A stretch of DNA of 64,000 nt from NCBI GenBank assembly GCA_948467395.1, contig CAOKDX010000004.1, positions 1 through 64,000 of the forward strand, given 5' to 3'. Both the position numbers and the translations under genes were made by a program. Below are positions 19,525-29,150 of the stretch, one piece after another (positions within the stretch are counted from its first letter, which is position 1; every line of letters begins with the position of its first letter). The stretch comes from an uncultured Clostridia bacterium. GTDB taxonomy: Bacteria; Bacillota; Clostridia; Lachnospirales; Lachnospiraceae. Below the pieces are notes generated by a model, which saw only the letters and a list, made by a program, of their open reading frames with translations, did no database searches and had not been told where the DNA came from.

Positions 19525-19545
19525 CCTGATTGCCTTATTTTATAC
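19517..19545 (-). promoter_or_regulatory. Sigma-F-like promoter of the spoIIQ-like gene
   Basis: Minus-strand GTATA, 14 bases, GGCAATACTA. The -10 matches the sigma-F pattern GGNRANANTR at every fixed position and the -35 matches GYWTA. No sigma-A promoter is visible in the same gap. The -35 lies at the end of glgP. Confidence 0.65.
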
Positions 19546-22002
19546 GGTCACTTTCTCCAGATGCCAGATTTCTTTCGCATATTCCTCAATGGTGCGGTCA
19601 GAAGAGAATTTGCCGCATTTTGCCGTCTGCAGCATGGCCATCTTCGCCCACCGATCCTGATCCCTGTAAGCCTCCTCAACTTTCTTCTGCGCCTCTGCAT
19701 AGGAGCGGAAATCCTTCAGGATGAAATACTGGTCTGCCCGCTCACCGCCGTTTTTCTCCAGAAGTGAGTTGTACAGTTCACGGAACAGCTCCAGATTTTC
19801 CTGGGAGTATGTCCCGTCGATCAGCTGGGTCAGCACAGCCCGGACGTCCGAATCCATATTGTAGATCTCTCTCGGATCATACTGGTTATTGTGTTCGAAA
19901 TCAATGACCTCCTGGGATGAAAGTCCGAAGATAAATGCATTTTCCTCTCCCACCTCTTCCACAATCTCCACATTGGCCCCGTCCATCGTTCCCAGTGTCG
20001 GTGCGCCGTTCAGCATAAACTTCATATTTCCTGTACCGGACGCCTCTTTGGACGCCGTAGAGATCTGCTCGGATACATCAGCTGCCGCAAAGATCATTTC
20101 GGCGTTGGATACGCGGTAGTTCTCGATAAATACCACCTTGATCTTGCCCTGGATGGCAGTATCGTTGTTCACCACCTCCGCCACATTGTTGATCAGCTTA
20201 ATAATGGCTTTCGCCCTGCGGTATCCCGCGGACGCCTTGGCGCCGAATATAAATGTGCGGGGATACATATCCAAATCCGGATTTTTCTTTAATTCGTTAT
20301 ACAGATACATAATGTGCAGTATATTTAAAAGCTGGCGCTTGTACTCGTGAAGTCTCTTTACCTGCACGTCAAAGATAGAACGCGGATCAATCTCAACGCC
20401 GTTATTCTCTTTGATATATTTTGCCAGGCGCAGCTTATTCTGATACTTGATGTTCATAAATTCCTGCTGGCATTTTTTGTCATTTACATAGATGGAGAGC
20501 TTATCGATCTGGGACAGATCCGTAATCCACTCATCTCCGATCTTATCTGTCACCCAGGCCGCCAGCTTCGGGTTGCCGTGAAGCAGGAAACGGCGCTGCG
20601 TAATGCCGTTTGTCTTATTGTTAAATTTCTCCGGCATCATCTGGTAGAAATCCTTCAGCTCCTGATTTTTCAAAATCTCCGTGTGAAGCCTTGCCACACC
20701 GTTCACGGAAAATCCTGCGGCAATGGCAAGGTGCGCCATCTTAACCTGACCATCGTAGATGATCGCCATGCTCTTTACCTTCTCAAAGTCGCCGGGATAT
20801 GTCTCCTGAATCTTCGCCTGGAAACGGCGGTTGATCTCTTCCGTGATCTGATAGATTCGGGGAAGCAGTCTTGAGAAGAGCTCAAGAGGCCATTTCTCCA
20901 GCGCTTCGGACATAATGGTATGGTTGGTGTAAGCGCAGGTTCGGGAAGTGATATCCCACGCGTCCTCCCAGTCCAATTCATATTCATCCAAAAGGATCCT
21001 CATCAGCTCTGGTACGGTTACTGTCGGATGGGTGTCGTTCAGCTGGAAACATACTTTGTCCGGCAGGCCGTGAATATCGTCGTGCTTTTCCATATATTTC
21101 TGTACAGCCCGCTGCACACTGGCGGAAACAAAGAAATACTGCTGTTTCAGGCGCAGCTCCTTGCCCGCCATATGGTTATCGTTGGGGTAAAGCACCTCAC
21201 AGATCGTCCTGGCCAGGTTCTGCTGCTCCACTGCCTTCTGGTAATCCCCTTTGTCAAAGGAGTCAAGGTTAAAGGTATCCATCGCCTCCGCATCCCAGAT
21301 CCGAAGGGTATTGACAATCTTATTGCCGTATCCCACCACCGGAAGGTCATAGGGAACGGCGCGGACGGACTGGTAGTTCTCCTGCACAAAGCGGTCCCGG
21401 CCGGTCTTTTCGTCCTTGCGAACCGCCACATAGCCTCCGAAGCGCACCTCTACAGCATATTCCGGACGCTTCATCTCAAAGGGATTCCCCTCCTTCAGCC
21501 AGTCATCCGGCGCCTCAATCTGATAACCGTTTTCGATCTTCTGCATAAACATTCCGTATTTGTAGCGGATACCGCAGCCATATGCGGGATATCCCAGGGT
21601 AGACAGGGAATCGAGAAAGCAGGCGGCAAGTCTTCCCAGACCGCCGTTGCCAAGCGCTGCATCCGGCTCCTGGTCCTCCAGCTCATCCAGGTTCACGCCC
21701 ATCTCATCCAGAACCTCCCGGACTACCTTATCCTGTTTGAGATTGATAATGATATTTCCCATGGCGCGTCCCATCAGAAATTCCATGGACAGATAATAGA
21801 CGGTTTTGACATCCTTTTTTTCATATGCCTTGTGCGTCGTCATCCAATCGTCCACCACAATGTCCTTCACTGCGTAGGCCACAGCCTGAAACAGCTGCTG
21901 GGAGTTCGCCTCCTCCACCGGCTTGCGGAATAACAGCTTCATATAATTTTCAATGGCTGATCTCAATTCCTTCTTTTTTTCCTTCTCAGTTAAAAATGAC
22001 AT
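19540..22002 (-). CDS. glgP: Glycogen/starch phosphorylase
   Basis: An 820-residue GT35 phosphorylase that releases glucose-1-phosphate from alpha-glucan ends, in the cytoplasm. The fold is complete: NGGLGRLAACFLDSLSTL near the N-terminus and the pyridoxal-phosphate site EASGTGNMKF near residue 660. Length matches bacterial enzymes. I chose ATG 22002 because AAGGAG lies nine bases upstream; a TTG at 22020 overlaps that site. It starts 23 bases after the ileS stop and has no obvious own promoter, so it is probably read through from the ileS T-box transcript. Confidence 0.96.
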   Translation of the reverse strand: MSFLTEKEKKKELRSAIENYMKLLFRKPVEEANSQQLFQAVAYAVKDIVVDDWMTTHKAYEKKDVKTVYYLSMEFLMGRAMGNIIINLKQDKVVREVLDEMGVNLDELEDQEPDAALGNGGLGRLAACFLDSLSTLGYPAYGCGIRYKYGMFMQKIENGYQIEAPDDWLKEGNPFEMKRPEYAVEVRFGGYVAVRKDEKTGRDRFVQENYQSVRAVPYDLPVVGYGNKIVNTLRIWDAEAMDTFNLDSFDKGDYQKAVEQQNLARTICEVLYPNDNHMAGKELRLKQQYFFVSASVQRAVQKYMEKHDDIHGLPDKVCFQLNDTHPTVTVPELMRILLDEYELDWEDAWDITSRTCAYTNHTIMSEALEKWPLELFSRLLPRIYQITEEINRRFQAKIQETYPGDFEKVKSMAIIYDGQVKMAHLAIAAGFSVNGVARLHTEILKNQELKDFYQMMPEKFNNKTNGITQRRFLLHGNPKLAAWVTDKIGDEWITDLSQIDKLSIYVNDKKCQQEFMNIKYQNKLRLAKYIKENNGVEIDPRSIFDVQVKRLHEYKRQLLNILHIMYLYNELKKNPDLDMYPRTFIFGAKASAGYRRAKAIIKLINNVAEVVNNDTAIQGKIKVVFIENYRVSNAEMIFAAADVSEQISTASKEASGTGNMKFMLNGAPTLGTMDGANVEIVEEVGEENAFIFGLSSQEVIDFEHNNQYDPREIYNMDSDVRAVLTQLIDGTYSQENLELFRELYNSLLEKNGGERADQYFILKDFRSYAEAQKKVEEAYRDQDRWAKMAMLQTAKCGKFSSDRTIEEYAKEIWHLEKVTV

Positions 22003-22025
22003 AATTAAACTCTCCTTCAATTTTA

Positions 22026-25000
22026 TTATATGGAAACCTTCGTGACGCCGAACATAACGCTCTCCCCATTGATGTTCCAGGTGGCGGTGTGTCCCCGCAT
22101 CTCCCCGAGGAAGATGCGGTCCGCCAGCACTTCCGATTTAATCTGCTCGGCGTTTCTCATGATAATATCATGAATCTTCTGATTGGCGTCCTGATAGAGA
22201 CGGATGTGATCCATCACCTCGAAGTCATTTTCTTTCCGCATGGTCTGGATCTTGCTGATGATCTCCCGGACAAAGCCCTCCTCGATAAGCTCCTTTGTCA
22301 GCTTTGTATCCAGCACTACCGTAATGCCGTGATCGGCTTCACTGACAAAGCCCTCCATCTGTGCCGACTCGATCAGAAGATCCTCCTTCGTGAGAACCTC
22401 ATCCACGCCCTCTACGCAGACAGTAATCTCTCCCGTCTCGTTCAGCGCGTCCATGGTCTCGTTGCCCGGCAGGCCGGCAAGCACCTCCTTCAGGGCACCA
22501 AGCCGGCTGCCAAACCGGCGCCCCAGAGTGCGGAGCTGCGGTTTAAAGCAGTAGGAGGTGAAGTCCCTGACGTCCTCCGTAAAGATAACCTCCTTCACAT
22601 TCAGCTCGTCTTCCATAATCTCCCGGTAAAATTCCGAGAGGGTCCTGTCCGTCCTGACATACAGCCTTGCCACAGGCTGCCGGTTCTTGATATTCGCCGT
22701 ATTGCGGCAGGCACGCCCAAGCACGACGATATCCAGAAGCTCTTTCATCTTCTGTTCCAGATCCGTATCGATCCATTCCGCAGCGACAGCGGGGAAGTCA
22801 CAGAGATGGATACTCTCCGGCGCGTCCATCCCCAGACCGCATACCAGGTTCTGGTAAATACTCTCTGTCATAAAGGGTATCATTGGCGCCGCCGCCTTGC
22901 TGATAGTAACCAGGGCCGTATACAGCGTCATATAGGCATTGATCTTGTCCTGCTCCATCCCCTTTGCCCAGAACCGGTCGCGGCATCGGCGGACATACCA
23001 GTTACTCATATCCTCCACAAACTGCTGCAGCGCTTTGGCGGTCTCAGGGATCCGGTAATTCTCAAGGCTGTCATCCACTTCCTTCACCGTGGAATTCAGC
23101 CGGGAAAGAAGCCATTTGTCCATTACGGACAGCTTTTCATATTCCAATTGATACTGTGAGGCATCAAACTGGTCAATGTTGGCATACAGCACAAAGAACG
23201 CATAGGTATTCCACAGTGTACCCATAAACTTGCGCTGCCCCTCCGTCACTACCTTATCATGGAAACGGTTGGGAAGCCAGGGGGCGCTGTTGACATAGAA
23301 GTACCAGCGTATCGCATCGGCGCCGAATCTGCCCAGCGCCTCCATGGGATCAACAGCATTTCCCTTGCTCTTGCTCATCTTCTGCCCGTTCTCATCCTGT
23401 ACAAGGCCAAGCACGATCACGTTCTCATAGGGTGCACGGTTAAACAGAAGCGTAGACTCCGCCAGCAGGGAATAGAACCAGCCACGGGTCTGATCCACCG
23501 CCTCGGAGATAAACTGCGCGGGAAACTGCGCCTCGAATAGCTCCTTGTTCTCAAAGGGATAATGGTGCTGGGCAAACGGCATGGCGCCGGAATCAAACCA
23601 GCAGTCAATGACCTCCGGCACCCGGTGCATCGGCTTCCCGCACTTCGGACAGGGGATCGTCACCTCGTCAATATACGGACGGTGCAGCTCCACCTTCGCC
23701 GCCTCCGGATCCCCGCTCTTCTCTGCCAGCTCGGCACGGCTTCCCACCGATTCCAGATGGCCGCATTCACATTCCCATACATTCAGCGGAGTTCCCCAGT
23801 AGCGGTTCCGGGAGATACCCCAGTCCTGGATATTCTCCAGCCAGTCTCCGAAACGTCCCTTTCCGATGGACTCCGGAATCCAATTTATGGTATTGTTGTT
23901 GCGGATCAAATCCGCCTTCACCTCTGTCATCCTGATAAACCATGACTCTCTGGCATAGTAGATCAACGGCGTGTCACAGCGCCAGCAGAAGGGATAATCA
24001 TGCTCGAATTTCGGCGCCGAGAACAGAAGTCCTTTGGCGTCCAGGTCTTTCAGTATAAGGGGATCCGCATCCTTCACAAAGACTCCGGCATATGCCGTCT
24101 CCTCCGTCATCTCTCCCTTTCCATTTACCAGCTGCACGAAAGGCAGGTCATACCGGCGTCCCACTTGGGCATCGTCCTCACCAAATGCCGGGGCGATATG
24201 AACGATCCCCGTACCGTCCGTCATAGTAACATAGGTATCACAGACAATGTAATATGCCTTTTTGTGCTGCTTCTCACAGATCCCCACTGCGCAGTCAAAT
24301 AAGGGCTCATATTCCCTGCCCTCCAGGTCGGTTCCCTTATAAGTCTCCAGAATCTCATAGGCGCTGTCCTTTTCTGACAGTCCGCCCAGCACGGCGTCCA
24401 AAAGCTGTTCCGCCATGTAATAAGTATATCCATCTGCCGCCTTTACCTTGCAGTATGTCTCTTCCGGATTCACACAGAGGGCGACATTGCTGGGCAGCGT
24501 CCAGGGCGTGGTAGTCCATGCCAGGAAATATGCCTCCTCGCCCACTACCTTAAAGCGGGCGACGGCAGACCGCTCCTTCACCGCCTTGTAGCCCTGGGCT
24601 ACCTCGTGGGAGGACAGCGGCGTACCGCATCGCGGACAGTAAGGCACGATCTTAAACCCTTTGTACAGCAGCTTTTTATCCCAGATCTGCTTCAGCGCCC
24701 ACCACTCTGATTCAATAAAGTTATCGTCATAGGTCACATAAGGATCTTCCATATCCGCCCAGAAGCCCACCGCATCTGAGAATTCCTCCCACATGCCCTT
24801 GTATTTCCATACGGACTCCTTGCACTTGGAGATAAAAGGATCCAGTCCATATTCCTCAATCTGCTCCTTGCCGTCCAGGCCAAGAAGCTTCTCCACCTCC
24901 AGCTCCACGGGAAGTCCGTGGGTATCCCAGCCAGCCTTCCGTGGTACCTGATACCCTTTCATTGTGCGGTAACGGGGTATCATATCCTTGATCACACGGG

Positions 25001-25181
25001 TCAGCACATGGCCGATATGGGGTTTGCCATTGGCTGTGGGCGGCCCGTCATAGAACATATAAGTTGGGCTGCCCTGGCGCAGTCTGATGCTTTTTCCAAA
25101 GATGTCATTCTCTTTCCAGAAATTCTCGATTTCCTTCTCCCGCTCAACAAAGTTCATGTCTGCTGATACTTTTTTGTACAT
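22026..25181 (-). CDS. ileS: Isoleucyl-tRNA synthetase
   Basis: A 1051-residue class I synthetase charging tRNA-Ile. HIGH is at residues 55-58 and KMSKS near 601-605. The editing domain contains WTTTPWTLPSN, and FDSGAMPFAQHHYPF and the C-terminal helical anticodon-binding part are present. Overall length and sequence style resemble the eukaryote-like type 2 enzymes (insensitive to mupirocin in studied cases) more than the roughly 930-residue type 1; this subtype call is an inference. It is controlled by an upstream isoleucine T-box and followed by glgP after 23 bases. Confidence 0.96.
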   Translation of the reverse strand: MYKKVSADMNFVEREKEIENFWKENDIFGKSIRLRQGSPTYMFYDGPPTANGKPHIGHVLTRVIKDMIPRYRTMKGYQVPRKAGWDTHGLPVELEVEKLLGLDGKEQIEEYGLDPFISKCKESVWKYKGMWEEFSDAVGFWADMEDPYVTYDDNFIESEWWALKQIWDKKLLYKGFKIVPYCPRCGTPLSSHEVAQGYKAVKERSAVARFKVVGEEAYFLAWTTTPWTLPSNVALCVNPEETYCKVKAADGYTYYMAEQLLDAVLGGLSEKDSAYEILETYKGTDLEGREYEPLFDCAVGICEKQHKKAYYIVCDTYVTMTDGTGIVHIAPAFGEDDAQVGRRYDLPFVQLVNGKGEMTEETAYAGVFVKDADPLILKDLDAKGLLFSAPKFEHDYPFCWRCDTPLIYYARESWFIRMTEVKADLIRNNNTINWIPESIGKGRFGDWLENIQDWGISRNRYWGTPLNVWECECGHLESVGSRAELAEKSGDPEAAKVELHRPYIDEVTIPCPKCGKPMHRVPEVIDCWFDSGAMPFAQHHYPFENKELFEAQFPAQFISEAVDQTRGWFYSLLAESTLLFNRAPYENVIVLGLVQDENGQKMSKSKGNAVDPMEALGRFGADAIRWYFYVNSAPWLPNRFHDKVVTEGQRKFMGTLWNTYAFFVLYANIDQFDASQYQLEYEKLSVMDKWLLSRLNSTVKEVDDSLENYRIPETAKALQQFVEDMSNWYVRRCRDRFWAKGMEQDKINAYMTLYTALVTISKAAAPMIPFMTESIYQNLVCGLGMDAPESIHLCDFPAVAAEWIDTDLEQKMKELLDIVVLGRACRNTANIKNRQPVARLYVRTDRTLSEFYREIMEDELNVKEVIFTEDVRDFTSYCFKPQLRTLGRRFGSRLGALKEVLAGLPGNETMDALNETGEITVCVEGVDEVLTKEDLLIESAQMEGFVSEADHGITVVLDTKLTKELIEEGFVREIISKIQTMRKENDFEVMDHIRLYQDANQKIHDIIMRNAEQIKSEVLADRIFLGEMRGHTATWNINGESVMFGVTKVSI

Positions 25182-25197
25182 CTCTCATTCTCCATTT

Positions 25198-25530
25198 CTG
25201 CGCAGCTCCCTGCGCACTGTTGATTCAGGTGCATGAAAAGGAATTTTTCATTCAAACAAAAAAGGCGCCCATCTCAAACGAGGATGAGAGCCATAATGCT
25301 TCCATTTATACCACCTGTCTGTATCCATGCTCTTCTAAGTATAACATGTATCCTTCTAACGGGGGATTCCGGCGCGGCCTACTATGAGATCTGTTTCAGC
25401 CTTGCAACTCCAGAGTGATCTTCACCAAAGCCTACTGGCACCGGGTTCACACTTTCCCCGGCTCACTGCGGCACTTCAGCTGTGGGTACTCTCTCCTTCA
25501 GCGTCTTTTTCATACAAAGATTTACAAATC
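25198..25530 (-). ncRNA. Isoleucine T-box leader of ileS
   Basis: The 5-prime leader carries T-box hallmarks. Near the end of Stem I, GTGAAGATCACTCTGGAG holds an ATC (Ile) specifier codon at 25417-25419. AGGTGGTATAAATGGAAGC at about 25297-25316 serves as T-box, with UGGU at 25310-25313 to pair with the ACCA end of tRNA-Ile. A terminator follows. Uncharged tRNA-Ile should stabilise the antiterminator and switch on ileS. A further TGCGCA/TGCGCA hairpin lies just before the gene. Confidence 0.85.
25258..25292 (-). terminator. T-box terminator hairpin
   Basis: GGCTCTCATC pairs with GATGGGCGCC (one mismatch) around a nine-base loop and is followed by TTTTTTG on the minus strand. It competes with the antiterminator formed by the T-box sequence just upstream. 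Confidence 0.8.
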
Positions 25531-25536
25531 CCCTTT

Positions 25537-25565
25537 ATCATAGACAAAAACAGTCGGCTTGTCAA
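25537..25565 (-). promoter_or_regulatory. Promoter of the ileS T-box transcript
   Basis: Minus-strand TTGACA, 17 bases, TATGAT, giving a leader of about 350 bases before ileS. Confidence 0.8.
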
Positions 25566-25636
25566 GAGGGGAACCGCACCTTTTTCATGATTTTTCGATC
25601 CGATGCTGCCGCTCCCTCTCTCCTGCCAGGTCAAAA

Positions 25637-26689
25637 TTATTCTGGGATGATCCGTATTCTCTGTTCCCCTTCCCTGCCCTCCCGAAACCGATACCACCGG
25701 CCGCCGCCGAGAGCTCCCTCCTTTCCGTTCTTTTCTTCCATATCCGTCAGAAAGCGTTCCGCCTCCCCGGCATCCACGGCCATCCACGTGAGAAGTCCCG
25801 CGAGATCCCGTCTCTCCTGTTCATTAAACAGAAGGTTCCCCTCACGGAAGGAATCCCGCCGGAGCCCGATCTCCACCTGGAGCACGCGGCCCTCCTTAAA
25901 AAATATCTGCACATCCTTTGAATAGCTGCTCCCGGTGGGATCTTCCCCGCCCTGGAACGCAATGAATTCCAGTTCCCCCCCACATACAATCCGGCTGACC
26001 ATGAATGCATTCCGCATCTGGTTCTCCAGCAGTTCCGCATATCTCTCCGGATAGACCAGGCTGTCCGTATTCAATCCCAGATATACGGTATATTCTTCTG
26101 TCTCCTCGTCATAGGAAAAAGTAAACCCAACCCCTCCCAGTATCTGCTGACAGTAATATTCCATACCGGCATCCGGCAGCTCTGCCGGTCCAAACCCGAT
26201 ACGGGATAAGCCCTGTACCAACTCCGGCATCTGATCCCCGCTGACAAAGAAGGACCCCTCCAAAAGCTCCCCCTCACCCCGAAACACCTTTTTCTCTGTC
26301 TCCATATCCGTTCTCCAGTTCTTGAGTTCAGAAAGATCACCATCCATCCCCATCTCCTCATCGTCCTCTTCCTCTTCCCATATATAGGAAACGTCCGAAT
26401 CCGAAGAGGGGTTCTCCAGCAGCCGGATCGTCCCCTCCGCCGCTTTCTTTTCCAGAAATTCCACTAAACTGCCAATCTTCTGTTCCCTGTCGGCAGAAAC
26501 CACCACCGGCTCCCACTGCCCCTCGCTGCGGCGGACTGCCCGTTCAAAGGCCGCCCTGTCCTCCTCACTACCGGCAAAACCCGCAGAGCGTGCCATCCTC
26601 TGGCACTCATCCGCTACGGCGTCGGGAATGCCGCATCCGGTGAGCAGGATTGCCGCGCACACCGCCGCCATCCATGTCTTTTTCCTCAT
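25637..26689 (-). CDS. Lipoprotein of the YtrA-type ABC operon
   Basis: A 350-residue lipoprotein with signal peptide and lipobox LLTGC (Cys about 19). The body has no family I recognise. It contains an acidic stretch (WEEEEDDEEMGMDG) near 105-120 and beta-rich segments such as YYCQQILGGVGFTFSYDEETEEYTVYLGL. ATG 26689 has GGGGG seven bases upstream; an ATG at 26695 sits on the site itself. It starts three bases after the permease stop, so it is the last gene of the gntR-ATPase-permease operon and may be an accessory subunit or sensor on the outer membrane face. Confidence 0.8.
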   Translation of the reverse strand: MRKKTWMAAVCAAILLTGCGIPDAVADECQRMARSAGFAGSEEDRAAFERAVRRSEGQWEPVVVSADREQKIGSLVEFLEKKAAEGTIRLLENPSSDSDVSYIWEEEEDDEEMGMDGDLSELKNWRTDMETEKKVFRGEGELLEGSFFVSGDQMPELVQGLSRIGFGPAELPDAGMEYYCQQILGGVGFTFSYDEETEEYTVYLGLNTDSLVYPERYAELLENQMRNAFMVSRIVCGGELEFIAFQGGEDPTGSSYSKDVQIFFKEGRVLQVEIGLRRDSFREGNLLFNEQERRDLAGLLTWMAVDAGEAERFLTDMEEKNGKEGALGGGRWYRFREGREGEQRIRIIPE

Positions 26690-26691
26690 CG

Positions 26692-27780
26692 TCATACCCC
26701 CTTCGCCGGCCTGCCCAGCAGTTTCCATGCCACAGGCGTAAAGACCGCCGTCCAGACCAGCTCATTTACAATAAAACGAAGTCCCTGTGATTCCATATAA
26801 ATAAAGGGATAAAACGCAGGGATTGCCACGCCGAAACAAAATCCAATCCCCGCCGCCAGAACGAGTCTTACCCATTTGTCCGGCACAAGCCTTCCGGAGG
26901 ACGCCAGATCTTCCCCCCTGGCAAATTTCCATACAAAGACAGCACACACAAGAATAATTGCGAAAAGCAGGATAAATACCGTCCACATATTTCCATATAC
27001 GACATAGGTAAAGCCGTATCCCTCCCCGGCATTGATAAAAGAACTTTCCTCATTCTCAAATGCCGCCATGGAGTCTCCTGTAAACATCCCGGCCATCTGG
27101 GACCAGAATCCGGTTCCCATTGTTTTGCTGGTCAGGAGATGATGCCATCTCTGGACGGCGTGGCCCAGCACCCAGGGAAATGCCAGAATCCCCAGGGACA
27201 AAACGGTGGCAGCCAGATTACTCTTTACCACCAGGTGCAACAGCACAAAGATGGAATAGGCGGCCAGAAGTTCCAGCCCAAACACCCCCAGCGTCCGCAG
27301 CGTATGCCACACCGTCTCATTGGCGAAGAGCTCTCTGCCAAAGGGGTACAGCACATTGATTTTCTGCAGCCCGGTAATGACACTCTGGCGGATCAGTATG
27401 GTTCCGGCCGTCATGATAAGCCACACCGCCAGAATAACAGCATAGCCAATGGAAATCTTTACAAAGAAACGCTGCCGTCTCGTAAAGGGGAGCGAGCGCA
27501 TGTACTCCTCCGTCCTTCTATGATGAAGATCCGAAAACTGCAGAAACACCATTATGGCAAAAAGAAACCATACATATACGTGAATAATCTGAAAAAGGTT
27601 CAGCAGCCCCTCACTGAAGCAGCTGCCACAGTTTTCATAGTTGGACCAGAATATCCCTCTCTGCCCTCCGACATAGGCATAAAGCAGCAGATGAAAGAAC
27701 AGCGGGCACAGCAGGCTTACCACAATTACCCCTTTCATCCTCCTGATTTCATATGCCGTCAGGGCGCGTATCCTATCCAT
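26692..27780 (-). CDS. ABC transporter permease (ABC-2/YtrC-like)
   Basis: A 362-residue integral membrane protein with about six or seven helices in the ABC-2 exporter style, starting MDRIRALTAYEIRRMKGVIVV. A large loop between helices holds FANETVWHTL and the ENEESSFINAGEGYGF region. The ATG at 27780 overlaps the ATPase stop by eight bases and has GGAG upstream, so the two are translationally coupled. With the ATPase and the GntR/YtrA regulator it fits cell-envelope-stress or antimicrobial-response exporters. The substrate is unknown. Confidence 0.82.
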   Translation of the reverse strand: MDRIRALTAYEIRRMKGVIVVSLLCPLFFHLLLYAYVGGQRGIFWSNYENCGSCFSEGLLNLFQIIHVYVWFLFAIMVFLQFSDLHHRRTEEYMRSLPFTRRQRFFVKISIGYAVILAVWLIMTAGTILIRQSVITGLQKINVLYPFGRELFANETVWHTLRTLGVFGLELLAAYSIFVLLHLVVKSNLAATVLSLGILAFPWVLGHAVQRWHHLLTSKTMGTGFWSQMAGMFTGDSMAAFENEESSFINAGEGYGFTYVVYGNMWTVFILLFAIILVCAVFVWKFARGEDLASSGRLVPDKWVRLVLAAGIGFCFGVAIPAFYPFIYMESQGLRFIVNELVWTAVFTPVAWKLLGRPAKGV

Positions 27781-28672
27781 TGGCTCTCCCCCCTTCCCGC
27801 TGGTGATTGATATAGACAAAGCTTTCCTCCAGCCCCACTGCCATCTGCTCCACGAGAACGGCTCCCGCCCTCTTCACCCATTCTTCGAATTCAGCGGATG
27901 CCCCCGGCAGCACAACCGTATATACGCTTCCCACATTGGAGAGCCCCAAAAGATCCTGTCTCTTGTACAGCTCCGGCGGCGCCCCCTGGGGAAATACTAC
28001 CTGGTATTTCGCCACCAGCCCGGTTACCTCCTCCAATGCGTCGTCCACCTGAACCGCTCCCCTGGTCAGTACTGTAACCGTATCGCAGATTCTTTCCAGT
28101 TCACTCAGATGATGGGATGAGATGAGCACCGTCATTCCCCTGTTTTCTACAGTGGTGACAAGGAGATCCAGAAGATCCTTCTTGGCCATGGCGTCCAGTC
28201 CGGATGTAGGCTCATCCAGAATCATTACCTCCGGATTCCTCGCCAGATTCAGCATAAAGGAGACCCTCATCTTCTGCCCCTTGGACAGCTGTCCCAGCTT
28301 CCTGTACAAATTCACACGGAAGATACGATTCAGCGCCAGAAAATCTTCCTTTAAAAATCCCGGAAAAATTCGGTTATAAAATTTCACCAGCTCTTTTACC
28401 CGGTAATAGGAAAACATCTGGCTGCTGTCAGCCACATAACCAATCTTCTCCTTCGTCTCCGGATTGTCGTACACCGGCGATCCGTCAATGAGAACCTCCC
28501 CCTTATCCGGCTGGTAAATCCCTGTCAGACATTTGATGGTAGTCGTCTTTCCCGATCCGTTATGGCCGATCAGTCCGTGGACCGTACCCTTCTGCACACG
28601 AAAGCTGACGTCCTTTAAAATGTAATTATCGTTATTCTGATAGCCCTTATACAGGTTTTTCACCTGAATCAT
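27773..28672 (-). CDS. ABC transporter ATP-binding protein (YtrB-like)
   Basis: A 299-residue ATPase. Walker A is GHNGSGKT (about 36-43), the signature is LSKGQKMR, Walker B is VMILDEP, and the switch His is in ISSHHLSEL. The C-terminal part (about 210-299) is the variable region of exporter ATPases. ATG 28672 has AGGAGG eight bases upstream; a GTG at 28681 is on the ribosome site. It overlaps the end of the regulator gene by 26 bases, a tightly coupled arrangement. Confidence 0.92.
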   Translation of the reverse strand: MIQVKNLYKGYQNNDNYILKDVSFRVQKGTVHGLIGHNGSGKTTTIKCLTGIYQPDKGEVLIDGSPVYDNPETKEKIGYVADSSQMFSYYRVKELVKFYNRIFPGFLKEDFLALNRIFRVNLYRKLGQLSKGQKMRVSFMLNLARNPEVMILDEPTSGLDAMAKKDLLDLLVTTVENRGMTVLISSHHLSELERICDTVTVLTRGAVQVDDALEEVTGLVAKYQVVFPQGAPPELYKRQDLLGLSNVGSVYTVVLPGASAEFEEWVKRAGAVLVEQMAVGLEESFVYINHQREGGRANG

Positions 28673-29057
28673 CCCCGGCACCTCCTCTCAGCTCCTCCAT
28701 GATCTCCTCCACAAGACCAATGATTTCCTCCCTTTCCAGTCCCTGGCAGACCAGTTCCATACACCTCTCCTTCAATTCCTCCCTCACTCTCCGGATCACT
28801 CCCTCATTTCTTATCTTCTTTGCCACACCGGCAGCAAAAGTACCCTTCCCCCGCACCGTCTCAATCAGCCCCTGCTGTTCCAGTTCCCGGTAGGCCTTCG
28901 CCACAGTTCCAGGAGTGATATTCAGTTCCAACGCCAGTCTGCGCACAGACGGAACCGCATCCCCTTTTTTCAGATATCCCTGAAGCATCATATATTTATA
29001 CTGGGTAATAATTTGTTCATAAATAGGCTGGGAGCTGCGAAAATCCAGTTGAACCAA
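28647..29057 (-). CDS. GntR-family regulator, YtrA subfamily
   Basis: A 136-residue repressor-type protein. The winged helix (SSQPIYEQIITQYKYMMLQG; PSVRRLALELNITPGTVAKAYRELEQQGLI; RGKGTFAAG) is followed by a short two-helix tail, the hallmark of the YtrA subfamily. I prefer the TTG at 29057, which has GAAGGAGGG six bases upstream; the ATG at 29075 has no site. Members usually repress their own ABC operon. The palindromic GTGTA/TACAC element just after the promoter fits that. Confidence 0.9.
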   Translation of the reverse strand: MVQLDFRSSQPIYEQIITQYKYMMLQGYLKKGDAVPSVRRLALELNITPGTVAKAYRELEQQGLIETVRGKGTFAAGVAKKIRNEGVIRRVREELKERCMELVCQGLEREEIIGLVEEIMEELRGGAGDDSGEKPV

Positions 29058-29090
29058 GCAATCCCTCCTTCTCATTCTTCACTGTATCAA

Positions 29091-29113
29091 GTGTACCATC
29101 TTAAGTAATACAC
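29091..29113. promoter_or_regulatory. Candidate YtrA-type operator
   Basis: GTGTA and TACAC arms separated by 13 bases lie directly downstream of the gntR promoter -10. YtrA regulators bind dyads with GTGT/ACAC halves. It also lies upstream of the divergent gene at 29226. Confidence 0.5.
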
Positions 29114-29115
29114 CC

Positions 29116-29144
29116 ATCTTACTATGCAGGGAAGATATTGTCAA
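29116..29144 (-). promoter_or_regulatory. Promoter of the gntR-ABC-lipoprotein operon
   Basis: Minus-strand TTGACA, 17 bases, TAAGAT, about 60 bases before the TTG start. It is back to back with the plus-strand promoter at 29151. Confidence 0.8.
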
Positions 29145-29150
29145 GAAGTA

